Assembly: GCA_016190005.1 (NCBI GenBank)
Contig: JACPRK010000127.1
Span: forward strand, 61,310-125,309
Source of the DNA: Candidatus Wallbacteria bacterium
GTDB taxonomy: Bacteria; Muiribacteriota; UBA6191; JACPRK01
Length of the DNA stretch: 64,000 bases
Direction: 5' to 3'
The position numbers and the translations under genes are program-made. Below are positions 1 to 11,100 of this stretch, in pieces. Each line of letters opens with the position of its first letter. Positions within the stretch are counted from its first letter, which is position 1. The notes under the pieces are model-generated. The model was not told where the DNA came from. It worked only from the letters and a program-made list of their open reading frames with translations, and did not search any database.

Positions 1-2
1 TG

Positions 3-266
3 GAGCTCGAGGCCCAAGACCCCGCGGAGCTGCTAGTGCGCTGGCTCTCGGAGGTGCTCTTCCTCTTCGAGACGCGCCACTTCCTGGGCCGCCGCTTCCA
101 GGTCCGGACGGCCGGAGGCTCGCGGCTATCGGCGAGGATCGGCGGCGAGGAGCTCGACTTTGAGCGCCACCGGTTCCGCTGCGAAGTGAAGGCCGTCACG
201 CGCCACAGGCTGCGCGGCGAACCGACGACACGCGGCTGGCGGGCGTTCTTCATCGTGGACTTATGA
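3..266 (+). CDS. Archease (5'-truncated by window edge)
   Basis: Frame open from base 3: ELEAQDPAELLVRWLSEVLFLFETRHF...VKAVTRHRL...GWRAFFIVDL, archease-type C-terminus; immediately upstream of rtcB. Confidence 0.85.
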   Translation, partial: ELEAQDPAELLVRWLSEVLFLFETRHFLGRRFQVRTAGGSRLSARIGGEELDFERHRFRCEVKAVTRHRLRGEPTTRGWRAFFIVDL

Positions 267-294
267 GAAGCAAGCCAATCGCAAGGAGCGTTCG

Positions 295-1749
295 ATGGAG
301 CTGACCGATCTGCGGCTGAAGCGTCTGGCTCCCTGGCTCTGGGAGATCGAGGAGACGGCCGGCATGCTGGTGCCGGGCCGGGTCTTCGCCGACGAGGCGA
401 TGATGTCGACGCTGGCCCAGGACCAGAGCCTGCTGCAGGTGGCCAACGTAGCTCACCTGAAGGGGATCGTGAAGTACTCGCTGGCGATGCCCGACATCCA
501 CTGGGGATACGGTTTCCCCATCGGCGGCGTGGCGGCGACCGACCCCCGCGAGGGAGGCGTGGTTTCACCCGGAGGCGTCGGCTACGACATCAATTGCGGC
601 GTCCGCCTGGCTGCAACCGACATCCTCTTCCATGACGTCGCCCACCGACTCAAGGACATGGTGACGGCGCTCTACCAGACCATTCCCTGCGGCGTCGGAA
701 GCTCCGGCGCGGTCAAGAAGCTCTCCCGCCGCGAGCTGGACGAAGTGCTGGCCGGCGGCGCGCACGCGCTGGTGGCGCGCGGGATGGCCACCGAGCACGA
801 CCTGGCATGCACCGAGGAGAACGGCCGCCTCACCGCCGCCGATCCCGACCGCGTCAGCGACCGCGCCAAGGATCGCGGCGCTGATCAGCTCGGCACGCTC
901 GGCAGCGGCAACCACTTCGTCGAGTTGCAGGTGGTCGATCAGGTCTTCGACCCCGACGTCGCGCGCCGGCTGGGTCTGGAGATCGGCATCCTCGCCCTCT
1001 TCATTCACAGCGGTTCGCGAGGCCTGGGGTACCAGGTCTGCGAGGACTACCTGCAAACGATGGACGTCGCGCTGCGCAAGTACAACATCCCTGTGCCCGA
1101 CCGGCAGCTCGCCTGCGCACCGGTCGACTCCCCGGAGGGGCGCGGCTACCTCGGCGCCATGTCGGCCGCCGCCAACTTCGCCTGGGCCAACCGCCAGGCG
1201 ATGATGCACCTGGCCGAAGAGGCGCTGCTCCGCTCGCTCGGCGTCTCGCCCCGCGAGCTCAACTTCAGGCTCGTCTACGACGTCTGCCACAACGTGGCCA
1301 AGCTCGAGACGCACGACGTCGACGGCCAGATCCGCGAGCTCTGCGTCCACAGGAAGGGCGCCACGCGCTGCCTGCCGCCGGGCCATCCCCTGGTGCCGCC
1401 GCTCTACCGGGATGTCGGCCAGCCCGTGCTGGTCCCGGGAGACATGGGGCGCTATAGCTTCGTCTGCGTCGGTTCCGACAAGGCGCTCGATCTCACGTTC
1501 GGCTCCAGCTGCCACGGGGCGGGCCGGCTCAAGAGCCGCCACCAGGCCACTCGGGATTCTCGCGGCCGCAACATCGTGCGGGAGCTGGCCGAACGCGGCG
1601 TCACCGTGATGGCGCGCGGCTACAAGACGCTGGCCGAGGAGATGCCCGAGGCCTACAAGGACGTTGCGTCGGTCGTCGACGTGATGCACGAGGCCGGCGT
1701 GAGCCGCAAGGTCGTGCGCCTTCGCCCCGTGGGCTGCATCAAGGGCTGA
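295..1749 (+). CDS. rtcB: RNA-splicing ligase RtcB
   Basis: 484 aa; MPDIHWGYGFPIGGVAA, GGVGYDINCGVRL, GSGNHFVELQ and a C-terminal GCIKG ending are RtcB-type motifs. Confidence 0.95.
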   Translation: MELTDLRLKRLAPWLWEIEETAGMLVPGRVFADEAMMSTLAQDQSLLQVANVAHLKGIVKYSLAMPDIHWGYGFPIGGVAATDPREGGVVSPGGVGYDINCGVRLAATDILFHDVAHRLKDMVTALYQTIPCGVGSSGAVKKLSRRELDEVLAGGAHALVARGMATEHDLACTEENGRLTAADPDRVSDRAKDRGADQLGTLGSGNHFVELQVVDQVFDPDVARRLGLEIGILALFIHSGSRGLGYQVCEDYLQTMDVALRKYNIPVPDRQLACAPVDSPEGRGYLGAMSAAANFAWANRQAMMHLAEEALLRSLGVSPRELNFRLVYDVCHNVAKLETHDVDGQIRELCVHRKGATRCLPPGHPLVPPLYRDVGQPVLVPGDMGRYSFVCVGSDKALDLTFGSSCHGAGRLKSRHQATRDSRGRNIVRELAERGVTVMARGYKTLAEEMPEAYKDVASVVDVMHEAGVSRKVVRLRPVGCIKG

Positions 1750-1782
1750 GCGCCGCCGTCTGGCATGCCGACGGACGAGGAC

Positions 1783-3870
1783 TCAGTGGACCCGGTGACC
1801 GGCGATGGCTTCAAAGAGAGTCCATCGCCCCGCGGGATGATCCGGAGCTAACGAGTCCTCGAGCCGGGCGCGCTCGAAGTCGATGGTCCTCAGCAGCCAG
1901 TCGAGCCGGGCCGTCTCGTTGGCCGGCATCTGGCCTGCCGCCTCGCCTGCCATCACCCACGCGCGCCGCGCAGCGGCCTTCTCGGAGGCGTAACCCAGCC
2001 AGGTATGCGGAACTGTCCTCAGCAGCCGCGCATACTCCATCTTCCGCAAGGCCTCCAATGGCACTTCGCCCATCGAAGCCGACGCTCGCAGCTGTCCGGC
2101 CTGGGCCGCCAGCCGCCTCTCCCGCGCCATCCCTGCCTCCAGCGCCAGCAGCTTCTGGGGCGCCCACGGCCCTAGCCTTTGCCTCACACGGTCGAGCGCC
2201 TTCGCAACCTCGTCGGCCAGCCCCTCGTCGTGCGCCGCCTGCGCCACCGCCAGCTGGCCTATCGCCGACTCCGGGGCCAACTGCGCTGCCGCTCGCGCAT
2301 GGAAGAGCGCCTCCATCGTCCGGCCCCTGGCCAGCAGCGCCGCCACCGGCAGCTGGTCCCTGGACCAGAGCGGCGCAAGCGGCGCCATCTCCCGCGCAAA
2401 TCGATGGAACGGCTGCGCGAAGAGCCCCAGCACCACCAGCACCGCCAGGACCACCCCGACCCTCGCGCTCTCCCGGGGCACACGCAGCCGCCAAAGCCTC
2501 GACCATGGGACGTCGTCGGCCGCCCCGATGGCGATCCAGCCCGACCACGGCAGCTCCGCGACCGGCCTCTCGAAGCGCCCGACCGCCCCGGCCCCCACCG
2601 GCAACGTCGCGATCCACCATCGCCCGGGCCGCCCGGCCGCAACCATCGGAGGCGGATTCGCCAGCTCCGCCACCCGCACCCGCATCCACATGATGGCGAT
2701 CGCGCTCGCAACCGGGAAGCCGTAGGCCACCTCCGGGCTCATAAGCCACGCCAGCGCCATGGTCACGGTCACCATCGGAGCAGCCGTCAGGACGAACCAC
2801 CGCTCGCCGGCCAACGCGCAGGTCCCCACAACCGCCACCGCCGCCGCGACCCAGAAGAACGGCAGCCCAGGCCCCAGCCCGGCCTGCGGCACCAGGGCCA
2901 GCACCGGCGTCCCGTAGGCCGCGAACAGTACGAGCCCCTGCAGCACCAGGTCCCAGACACCGTGCGCGGGCTCCCTCGAACGCCGGTAGAGCAGCTCGGG
3001 CTTCCACCCTTGCGGCATCCCGATCCGCACCTCGCGGTCGACGAAACACATCGGCCTCACCAGCTCCAGCCCCTTGCGCACGCTCCAGAGCCGGTACCCA
3101 GGCAACGCTTTCGCCATCCGTCTCGACGCCAGCCGCACCCGCCACCAGAGCAGCCACGCCACGACCACGAAGTACTTCGGGTAGAGCTCCGCGGTGATCA
3201 CCTTGTCGTGACCTGACAGCCACCCCGTCACCACCTCGGCCACCAGCAGCGTGAAGCCGATCACCAGCCGCATCGGCAGTGTCAGCGTGTCGGCGACGCG
3301 CTCGGCCTCGCGCTCCAGCGTCTCGCTTTCCTCATTGGCGGGAAACGACAGGTCCACGAAGTAGCGAAAGCACCAGTGCGCAATCAGCAGGCCGACGCAC
3401 TTTCCCGCACCGCCGATGATCTCCGAGGGCGGCGACATGAGGAGCTGCGTGAGCGAAAAGCCGAGGATGCCGGCCACGGTCCAGGTCCAGGTGGCGCGGT
3501 ACCAGTCGATGGCCAGCGCCCGCGTCCTGGGCGAGATGTCCGAGGGCATGTCCGCCGCGCTCCAGACGCATTTCCAGACGGACACGGCCAGGACGACCGA
3601 ATGCAGCATCCCCAGGTAGAACTGCCACTCGCCGGGCGGCGCAAGGCACTTGATGACATTGACCAGGTACGTGCCGAGCAGCGGCAGCACCACCACCACC
3701 AGCACGCGATCGAATCGCGTCGAGTACCCGGGTGCCGTGAAGAGCTGGGCCGCGTCGCCATCCGCAGCGCCGCGCGAGCCGTGCCCGCCCTGGACCCAGC
3801 GCACCCGGTCCATGACGAACGCGCCGAAAAGCGTCGCCAGGAGCACGATCGTGAGGATGAGAATCTTCAA
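1783..3870 (-). CDS. Large polytopic membrane protein with C-terminal TPR-like soluble region, function unknown
   Basis: 695 aa, multiple hydrophobic segments, Ala-rich helical C-terminus. Confidence 0.7.
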   Translation of the reverse strand: MKILILTIVLLATLFGAFVMDRVRWVQGGHGSRGAADGDAAQLFTAPGYSTRFDRVLVVVVLPLLGTYLVNVIKCLAPPGEWQFYLGMLHSVVLAVSVWKCVWSAADMPSDISPRTRALAIDWYRATWTWTVAGILGFSLTQLLMSPPSEIIGGAGKCVGLLIAHWCFRYFVDLSFPANEESETLEREAERVADTLTLPMRLVIGFTLLVAEVVTGWLSGHDKVITAELYPKYFVVVAWLLWWRVRLASRRMAKALPGYRLWSVRKGLELVRPMCFVDREVRIGMPQGWKPELLYRRSREPAHGVWDLVLQGLVLFAAYGTPVLALVPQAGLGPGLPFFWVAAAVAVVGTCALAGERWFVLTAAPMVTVTMALAWLMSPEVAYGFPVASAIAIMWMRVRVAELANPPPMVAAGRPGRWWIATLPVGAGAVGRFERPVAELPWSGWIAIGAADDVPWSRLWRLRVPRESARVGVVLAVLVVLGLFAQPFHRFAREMAPLAPLWSRDQLPVAALLARGRTMEALFHARAAAQLAPESAIGQLAVAQAAHDEGLADEVAKALDRVRQRLGPWAPQKLLALEAGMARERRLAAQAGQLRASASMGEVPLEALRKMEYARLLRTVPHTWLGYASEKAAARRAWVMAGEAAGQMPANETARLDWLLRTIDFERARLEDSLAPDHPAGRWTLFEAIAGHRVH

Positions 3871-3921
3871 GCCGGCCCCTTCACGATCGCGTGCTCACCT
3901 GGCGCTCTCTAGCCTGTCCGA

Positions 3922-4821
3922 TCAGTCCCTCGAGCTGCCCAGACCGAGGCTGTCCGGCTCTGCCGCCCCAGGTCTGTCCCAGAGCCGGCGGAGCTGGTCG
4001 CGCCGCTGGGGGTCCTGGATCATCTGGCGGATCGACTCCGGATCGGGGGTCTCGAGGGCCGGCCCGCGGTCGGCTCGGTCGCCCAGCAGCTTTCCGATCT
4101 CCTCGGCGTAGCGCTCGGCCTCATCGTCGGGGATGCGGCTGTCCTCGCTCTTCTGGATGATCTCGTGGATGATCTCGGCTACCCGCCGGGCCAGACGGCT
4201 GCTCTTGAGCATCGGCTGGAACTTGCGCTTGTAGGCGGGGTCCAGCTTGATCGCCTTCTTGGCGTGCTGGAAGCACTTGGAGGAGGCTTCGGGATCGCTC
4301 GACAGCCGGTCGTAGGCCATCGCGAGTCGGAAGTGGACCTCGGGCGCGTCGGGCAGCTTCTGGGCCACTGCCTCGAGGAACGCGATCTCCCCGCGCAGCT
4401 CGGAGTCCTCGACCTCGGCCAGGACATCGTTGCCGTCCGGCCCCGCGGCCGGCGACGTCTTGCGGCACTCCAGGCGCGCCACTTCCTCGCGGGCGGCGGA
4501 CAGCGCTGCGTGCGCACCGCCCAGCTTGCGCCGGAGCTGCTCCGTCTCGTACCTGGCGCGCACGATCCGGATCTCGGATTCCCGCGCGCGCTCGGCAGCC
4601 GCCAGGCCCGCCGACTCGCGCACCGCCTCGGTCCAGCAGAAGCCGATCGGCACCAGCGCCAGTGCCACCAGAAGAGCGGCGCGCGCTGCCCGCCGGCGCG
4701 CGAATCCGTGCAGGTCGACCGGGACCTTCTGACCGCAGGAGCCGCATCCGAGCTCCACCCCCTTCGGGGCTAAAGGCTCACGGCAGTGGGGGCAAGACAG
4801 GCTCGAAGTACAGCAGGGCAT
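3922..4821 (-). CDS. Zinc-ribbon membrane-anchored protein with coiled-coil/TPR-like region
   Basis: Start at 4821 preferred over 4851 because AAGGAGG lies 7 nt upstream; CPHC...CGSC ribbon, one TM, helical C-terminus. Confidence 0.7.
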   Translation of the reverse strand: MPCCTSSLSCPHCREPLAPKGVELGCGSCGQKVPVDLHGFARRRAARAALLVALALVPIGFCWTEAVRESAGLAAAERARESEIRIVRARYETEQLRRKLGGAHAALSAAREEVARLECRKTSPAAGPDGNDVLAEVEDSELRGEIAFLEAVAQKLPDAPEVHFRLAMAYDRLSSDPEASSKCFQHAKKAIKLDPAYKRKFQPMLKSSRLARRVAEIIHEIIQKSEDSRIPDDEAERYAEEIGKLLGDRADRGPALETPDPESIRQMIQDPQRRDQLRRLWDRPGAAEPDSLGLGSSRD

Positions 4822-4898
4822 GGCGGTTCCTCCTTCCGGCATCCGGATCATACATCAAGACCCGCGCCAGCCGCCGCCGTTCCAGGGCGGTGGGGGGA

Positions 4899-5738
4899 CT
4901 AGTCCTCGCGGTCGGCGCGGACCCGCTCCTCCAGCACGAAGATACCGCAGGCGACCAGCTTACGATGGTCCCGCACCAGGGCCGACGAGATCTGAAGGGT
5001 TTTCTCGAGCGTCGTCTCCCTCCCCGGGGCCAGCGCGAAAAACGTCTCCCGCGCCAGCCGCTCCTCCCGCGCGAGTGAGCCGCCCACCAGCTCGGCCAGC
5101 TCGGCCGGCAGGCGCGTCTCGGCCAACCGCTGGCCCAGGACCTCGTTGGAGGCGATGTCGAAGAGACTGTAGAACGCGTTGCTCGCCTGCAGCACCCGCC
5201 CCTCCGCGTCGGTCACGAACACCGGCCGGTCCAGCAGGTTCGCAAGACCGTCCAGCTTGCGCATCTCGAGCTGGATGCGATCGGTCTTCAGGGCATCGAA
5301 CAGCTTCGCCTCCCGGATGAGGCTGTTGACCGCCTCGCCGATGGCGGAGAGCTCCGCGGTCCCCGAGAGCGAAATCTCGGTATCGAACCGTCCCTCGCGG
5401 GCCTGCCTCAGCGCCGACACGATTCTCCGGAGCGGCACCACCACCCTGGGCGGCGCGAGAACCGCCAGGATCACCATCGCAAGCAGCGTGACGCCCATGA
5501 CGAGCACCATGTGCTGCTGGGCCCGGGAGGCCACGCGACGAGCCTCTGCCTGCCTGTCGGCGACCGCCGCCCGCGGCTGCACGGTCGCGTGGGCTGCCGC
5601 GATCTCGCCGGCCAGCAGGCGCTGCAGGTCGGCCGAGAGGTCATTCAAGTAGTGGAAGGCCATCACGCCGATGAAGGCGACCAGAACGCCCGCGCCCAGC
5701 AGCGTCAGCTGGATTCGTCCTTGGAGCGTGAGCTTCAT
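4899..5738 (-). CDS. Membrane sensor protein with HAMP and PAS-like regions
   Basis: Two TM segments, VVPLRRIVSALRQAREGRFDTEISLSGTAELSAIGEAVNSL (HAMP), then DRPVFVTDAEGRVLQASNAFYSLF (PAS-like). Confidence 0.7.
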   Translation of the reverse strand: MKLTLQGRIQLTLLGAGVLVAFIGVMAFHYLNDLSADLQRLLAGEIAAAHATVQPRAAVADRQAEARRVASRAQQHMVLVMGVTLLAMVILAVLAPPRVVVPLRRIVSALRQAREGRFDTEISLSGTAELSAIGEAVNSLIREAKLFDALKTDRIQLEMRKLDGLANLLDRPVFVTDAEGRVLQASNAFYSLFDIASNEVLGQRLAETRLPAELAELVGGSLAREERLARETFFALAPGRETTLEKTLQISSALVRDHRKLVACGIFVLEERVRADRED

Positions 5739-5751
5739 GGCAACGGCGTGC

Positions 5752-6450
5752 TCAGTCCCCGGCGCCCGGGAGCTTTGTCAGGGCGTCGACTTTCTCGCGG
5801 CTGCCGACGACCACCAACACGTCGTCGGACTCGATGCGATCGTCGGGCATCGGCAGGTCGTTGACGCGCACCTCGTAGGCGCTGCGGCCGTCCTCGGTCA
5901 GAACCGGGCGTCGGCGTTTCAGCGCGATGACGTTCACTCCGTGGCGATTCCGCAGGTCGAGCTCGCGAATGGTCTTGCCGACGAACTCTCTGAGCGGCCG
6001 GAGCTCGGCGAGGCTGTGCCCGGAGCCGAGCGTGATCCGCTCCAGCAGCTGCGGCGCCACGATCCTGAGTGCCACTTGCTCGCCCATCTGGTCCTCGAGG
6101 AAGACGACTTCGCTGGCGCCGACTTCTCGCAGGATGGCCCCCTGGAGCGCCGTCACGGCCCGCGCGATCACCCGCTCGAGCCCCAGCCTTCGCAACAGGG
6201 CCGTCGTCATGATCGAGGCCTCCATGTTCGCTCCGATCGCCACCACCGCCAGGTCCATCTCCTGGACGCCGGCCGCCCGCAGACTTTTTTCATCCGTCGA
6301 GTCGAGGGCTACCGATTGCGTCACCCGGTCCTTGAGCTCCTCGCAGATCTCGGTGTCCCGGTCGATCGCCAGGACCTCGGCGCCGCGCGCGGCGAGCACC
6401 TCGGCGACCTTCGCTCCGAAGCGCCCCAGTCCGATCACGGCCACCTGCAT
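5752..6450 (-). CDS. TrkA/KtrA family potassium uptake regulatory subunit
   Basis: MQVAVIGLGRFGAKVAEVLAARGAEVLAIDRD Rossmann N-terminus plus TrkA-C type C-terminal domain. Confidence 0.9.
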   Translation of the reverse strand: MQVAVIGLGRFGAKVAEVLAARGAEVLAIDRDTEICEELKDRVTQSVALDSTDEKSLRAAGVQEMDLAVVAIGANMEASIMTTALLRRLGLERVIARAVTALQGAILREVGASEVVFLEDQMGEQVALRIVAPQLLERITLGSGHSLAELRPLREFVGKTIRELDLRNRHGVNVIALKRRRPVLTEDGRSAYEVRVNDLPMPDDRIESDDVLVVVGSREKVDALTKLPGAGD

Positions 6451-6463
6451 CCCTCAGGACCTC

Positions 6464-8152
6464 CTATCCGATCATCACACGCCCCTCGGGGTACTCGAGG
6501 GTTTGCCGCCTGGCGACGGCGCCCAGCGCCAGCATCAGTGTAAGCGGCCCGACGCGTCCTGTGAACATCAAGACCGAGATCAGGAGCCGGCCGGCCGTGG
6601 TCAGCTTCGCAGTGAAGTCGAGCGACAGTCCGACGGTCCCGAAGGCGCTGGTCGCCTCGAAGAGCACGGTGACGAGCGGCGCGTCCTCGGTCACGCAGAG
6701 CACGCCGGCGAAGACCATGACGACGGCCAGGGCGAGGAACGCCAGGGCATAGGCCTTGTCGACCGTGGCGCGAGCCAGGCTGCGGCCGAAGACGACCACC
6801 GCCCGTCCGGTCAACGCCTGCCGCACGGCCAGCACGATGACCCCGAGCGTGGAGGTCTTGATGCCGCCGCCGGTGGAGCCGGGCGAGGCGCCGATGAACA
6901 TCAGGACCAGCGTCAGGAAGATGCCCGCCTGGGAGAGCTGCCCCATCGGAAGCGTGTTGAACCCCGCCGTCCGCGGCGTGACGGAGGCGAACCACGACGA
7001 GAGGAGCCGTTCTCCGTGCGTGAGCCCGCGCATCGAGGCCTCCGCCTCGAGGAGGTAGAAGCCGGCCGCTCCCACCCCGAGGAGAAGCGCGGTCACGAGC
7101 AGGATGAGCCGGGAGTGGACGCTGAGCTCACGCGAACGGCCCGCCAGGACGAGAGTGAGCTCTCGCAGCACGCTGAAGCCGAGCCCTCCCAGGATGATCA
7201 GAGCCGAGACGCAGAGGACGAGGAGGCCATCACCCCGGAAGCTCATCAGGTTGTCGCTGAAGAGGACGAAGCCGGCGTTGCAGAAGGCGCTGACGGAGTG
7301 GAAGAGCCCCAGCCAGAGGGCCTCGGCCACGGGGCGTCCCAGGGCGTGGAATCTGTAGGAGAGGATCAGGCCGCCGGCGAGCTCAATCAGCAATGTCGCC
7401 CCGACGATGGAAAGCGTCAGCCGCTTGAGCTGGGTGATGTCGGAGGAGTCGAGCAGCTCGGCCATCACCGTGCGGCCACGGAGGCCGATGCTATGCCCAA
7501 GGAAGAGCGTGCTGGCGGCGGACATCGTCATGATGCCCAGGCCCCCGATCTGGATGAGCATGACGATGATGACCTGGCCGAAGAGAGTGAAGTGCTCCGC
7601 CGTATCCACGACGATCAGGCCTGTCACGCAAACGGCGCTGGTGGAAGTGAAGAGCGCGTCGACGAAGGAAGTGGTGCTCCCGGCCCGGGTCGCGGCCGGG
7701 ATGGTGAGCAGTAGAGTCCCCAGCAGGATGACAGAGGCAAAGCTGCCTGCGACCAGCCGCGCCGGGTGGAGGGGTGCCTGGACGGCGGGCTGCTCGGTTC
7801 CCTCTCGGGTCGCTGCCAGCGCCGGGGCGAGCCAGCCTAGGGCGTAGTGCATGAGGACCAAGGGCAGCGCCACGGACGTCTCGCCTGGGGCGGCCAGGAG
7901 CGCTGCGGCGATGGCGACGTCGATGAGCAAGACGCCCAGGTCGGCCAGCGCCCCGCGCGCGGCGAGCAGCGTGGCGGCCAGCCACGCGGCGAAGATCGCC
8001 GGCAAGCAAGCCTCGGCCAGCGCGCCAGCCTCCGCCAGCTCGGGCAGGCCGGCGGCGACCCGCCCCGCCAACGCCGCCAGGGTGGCCGCGGCCATTGCCG
8101 CTGAGAGCACCCGAGCCGAGCGGCGCGCCGGACCTGAAGCATCGAGGGTCAT
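6464..8152 (-). CDS. TrkH/KtrB family potassium transporter membrane subunit
   Basis: From MTLDASG (ATG at 8152); FVDALFTSTSAVCVTGL, FNTLPMGQLSQAGIF, GASPGSTGGGIKTST and ATSAFGTVGLSL are TrkH pore motifs. The ORF-track extension to 9904 overlaps another gene and was discarded. Confidence 0.9.
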   Translation of the reverse strand: MTLDASGPARRSARVLSAAMAAATLAALAGRVAAGLPELAEAGALAEACLPAIFAAWLAATLLAARGALADLGVLLIDVAIAAALLAAPGETSVALPLVLMHYALGWLAPALAATREGTEQPAVQAPLHPARLVAGSFASVILLGTLLLTIPAATRAGSTTSFVDALFTSTSAVCVTGLIVVDTAEHFTLFGQVIIVMLIQIGGLGIMTMSAASTLFLGHSIGLRGRTVMAELLDSSDITQLKRLTLSIVGATLLIELAGGLILSYRFHALGRPVAEALWLGLFHSVSAFCNAGFVLFSDNLMSFRGDGLLVLCVSALIILGGLGFSVLRELTLVLAGRSRELSVHSRLILLVTALLLGVGAAGFYLLEAEASMRGLTHGERLLSSWFASVTPRTAGFNTLPMGQLSQAGIFLTLVLMFIGASPGSTGGGIKTSTLGVIVLAVRQALTGRAVVVFGRSLARATVDKAYALAFLALAVVMVFAGVLCVTEDAPLVTVLFEATSAFGTVGLSLDFTAKLTTAGRLLISVLMFTGRVGPLTLMLALGAVARRQTLEYPEGRVMIG

Positions 8153-8172
8153 GCCCGTGACGGCATCGCCCT

Positions 8173-11100
8173 TCAATCCCAGCCGTCCATCCGGCGGCGC
8201 CAGGCCTCCATCTTGGCCATCAACGTCGTGCGCCCGCGCTCGAACACCGCTGCCAGGGCGATCAGCGCGAGCCCACCTGCGATGAGCGAACCGACTCCGT
8301 ACCCAGAGAACGCCAGCACCTGCCGCACCACGAACGAGCCGGCGTCGATGACCAACAGCAAAGTCGAGTAGATCAGATAGTCCTTCACGCGGAAGTGGAG
8401 GCCGGCCAGTACGCCGACGACGGCCAGGAACGCCAGTACCAACGCGTGCGAAGGCTGCGCGTGGGCCACGGCCCCCCAGAGCGACTCGCCCGAGATCAGC
8501 AGCGTTCCCGCCGCGCGCAGGTTGCTGCGGGTTTCGCTCGAGAGCTCGTCTCGGTTGGCGTGGGTGAAGGCGATCAATGTGAGCCCCGCCGGGAGCGTCC
8601 AGAGCAGCGCAGTGGACAGGTGATACGGCCGCCAGAAAAGGAAGTTGGCCAGGTTGTAGAGCAGGCCGGCGGCGTAGAACCAGGCGCGTGCCTCGCCCGC
8701 CATCGGCACCAGGTTGTAGAAGACCGCCGCTGCCCCGACCATCGTCGCCTGCCAGGTGCCCTCCCAGAGGTAGAGGCCGGCGCCGGCCACCAACATTGGC
8801 AGCGCCAGCGCCGTGTGCCTGAGCGGCGAGCGATAGACGGCCAGCGGCCCGGAAAGTGCTCGTGCCAGCACCAAGAGCGGGTAGCTCAGCACGATCGCCA
8901 GCAGCTGCACCAGCGGCGAGTCGGGCAAGATGCCGTTCACCTTCAGATGCCCATAAGCCAGCAACGGGCCCAGCACGCTGGCCCAGGCCGCGGGCTCGTC
9001 GGCCCCCCGCACGGCGCGATAGGCGAAGAAGAGGGACAGGAAGCCGATCGAGGCCGCCGTGGTCCAGGGCTGATCGCTTCTGCCGAACGACTGCGGAGCA
9101 AGCGACACAGCCGTCAGCCATGCCAGCGGCATCGCCGCGCCAGACAGCGTCAGATCGCCGACCAGCAACCGGCGCATGCGGGCCAGGCGCGCGTCGATGC
9201 CCGCTTCCCCCCCGATGGCCAAGGCGTAGAGCCAGGCGATCCAGGCGATGTACCAGGTCGAGCGGTGGGCCTGGGCGGCTCCTAGCAGCCCGCCCGTCAG
9301 GGCCAGGCCGGCCCAGGTGGCCACGAACGCCGGGTAGGCGAACTGGAGCACGAACGCCAACAGGCCGTACGACGCCATCACCAGGCACGGCGCCCAGTGC
9401 GCCCGCTCGGCGGCCCCGGCTCCGGCCAGCGTCGCGCCCAGCGCGGCCCCGAACGCGTGGAACCCGAGCGCCACGCCGGCATTCTTCCCCTCGAGCGCCG
9501 CCGCAAAACCGACGGCAGCCAGCGCGACTGCAAAGAGACCCGAAAGCGCCACCGACACGTTTAAGCCGCTCTTCTGGCCGGCGACCATCCCGAAGCAGTG
9601 AAGAAACGTCACCGCCAGCCAGAACTGGCTGGCCAGTGGTCCGCCCGAGCGCCCCGCAAGCAGCTCCGAGTGCGCAAAGAAGGCCACCAGCAAGACGAAG
9701 GACGCCAGACTGCTCCAGGGCCCCTCTCCTTGCGTCAGTCCGACCAGCATGGAGAACCCCGCGACCCAGGCCAGCGGCGTGGCGCAACCCGTCAGTGTCA
9801 CCCCCGGGACCATCAGCGGGTCCATCCGCGAAAGGGCGTCGTCCCCGCCGATGCGGCCAAGGGCGGCCAGCGCCCAGCAGCACGCCACACCGGTCATCCC
9901 CCACACCGGCGCCGTCGCCCCCGTCAGCACCAGAGCTTCGGCCACGACCGTCAGCGCCGCCCAGACGGCGACCACCGCCATGTACGCGTGGCGGCTAGCG
10001 ACAGCCATCGCTCCGTAGAACACGAGGATGCCACCGCCGATCACCAGGCCGCGCCCGCCGGCGGGCACAGCCAGCACGGCGCCGAGCAGCGCGGTCAGGG
10101 CGCCGAGGCCATGGAAAGCCACGCTCACTCGACGATCGCGGCCCGCAGTCAGCACGCCTGCAACGGTGCACGCGGCCCCGATCGCCAGCTGCGGAACGAT
10201 CCACCCGGGGCCTCCGACTCCCAACAGCGCCTCGGCCACGGGGTGCCAGAGGCCGTAAACCGCCGGGTCCGCGTAGACGAAGAGCAGCTCTGCCGCCAGC
10301 CCCAAGGCGAACGTCTCCGAGAGCTGCTGGTCCCCTCGTTCGGCATGATAGGCGCGCCCGGACGAGTAAGCCGCGTAGAGGAGCCCGGCGATCAGCCAGC
10401 GGTTCCCGGGAATCCCGGGAATGATCAGGCAGAGCGCCGCGGCCGCCATGAAGACTCGGGCCGCACCTCCAAAGAGAGCGGGCAAGTCTCCTGGGTCCTC
10501 CCCCGCGCGCAGCTGCCTCAACGCGACGGCAGCGGCGTCCGCGACGTGCATCGCGCCAATCAGCAAAAGACCCAAAGGACCCGCCGAGGTGTAGCTGGCG
10601 AGACAGAAGGCGGAGTGGGAGGCGAGCGCCAGGAGGCCAGCGAAGCCGATGCTCGAAGGCGCCGGGCGACCGCCCTCCCCCCCAAGCCGCCCCAGCCCGG
10701 GGACCAGCAGGAGCATCACGGAGGCCAGGCCGGCCACGGCGGCCGGCAACCCGTTCGTGAGCCCGGGGGGCCAGATGGCCGTCAGCGCAGAGGCAAGCCA
10801 GAGCCGCGCGCCGAGCTCGCCGGCGCCCGCGGCCGGGGCCAGCGTCCGCCGAGCCGCCGGGACCGACAGTGCCAGGAGCAACAGCCCGCCCATGGCGCCC
10901 GCTGCGACGCCGGAGGCCTCCGACCAGAGCCCGAGCCAGCGGATCGCCAGCGCGTTCAAAGGCAGAAAGAGCAGCGCTATTCCCGATAGCGCCCCAGCGG
11001 ACCGTTTCAGTCCGAACACTTGCTCCACGAGCAACGCCAGACCGTGGAAGAACACCGTCGTCAGGAGCAGCGGCATGTAGCGGCCCGCACCTGAGGCGTC

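Noticed and set aside
5927-7714. 595-aa + strand ORF
   Set aside because: Antisense of TrkA/TrkH coding; charged low-complexity composition.
8153-9904. N-terminal extension of the TrkH ORF
   Set aside because: Overlaps the 1475-aa gene in another frame; TrkH similarity starts around MTLDASG at 8152.
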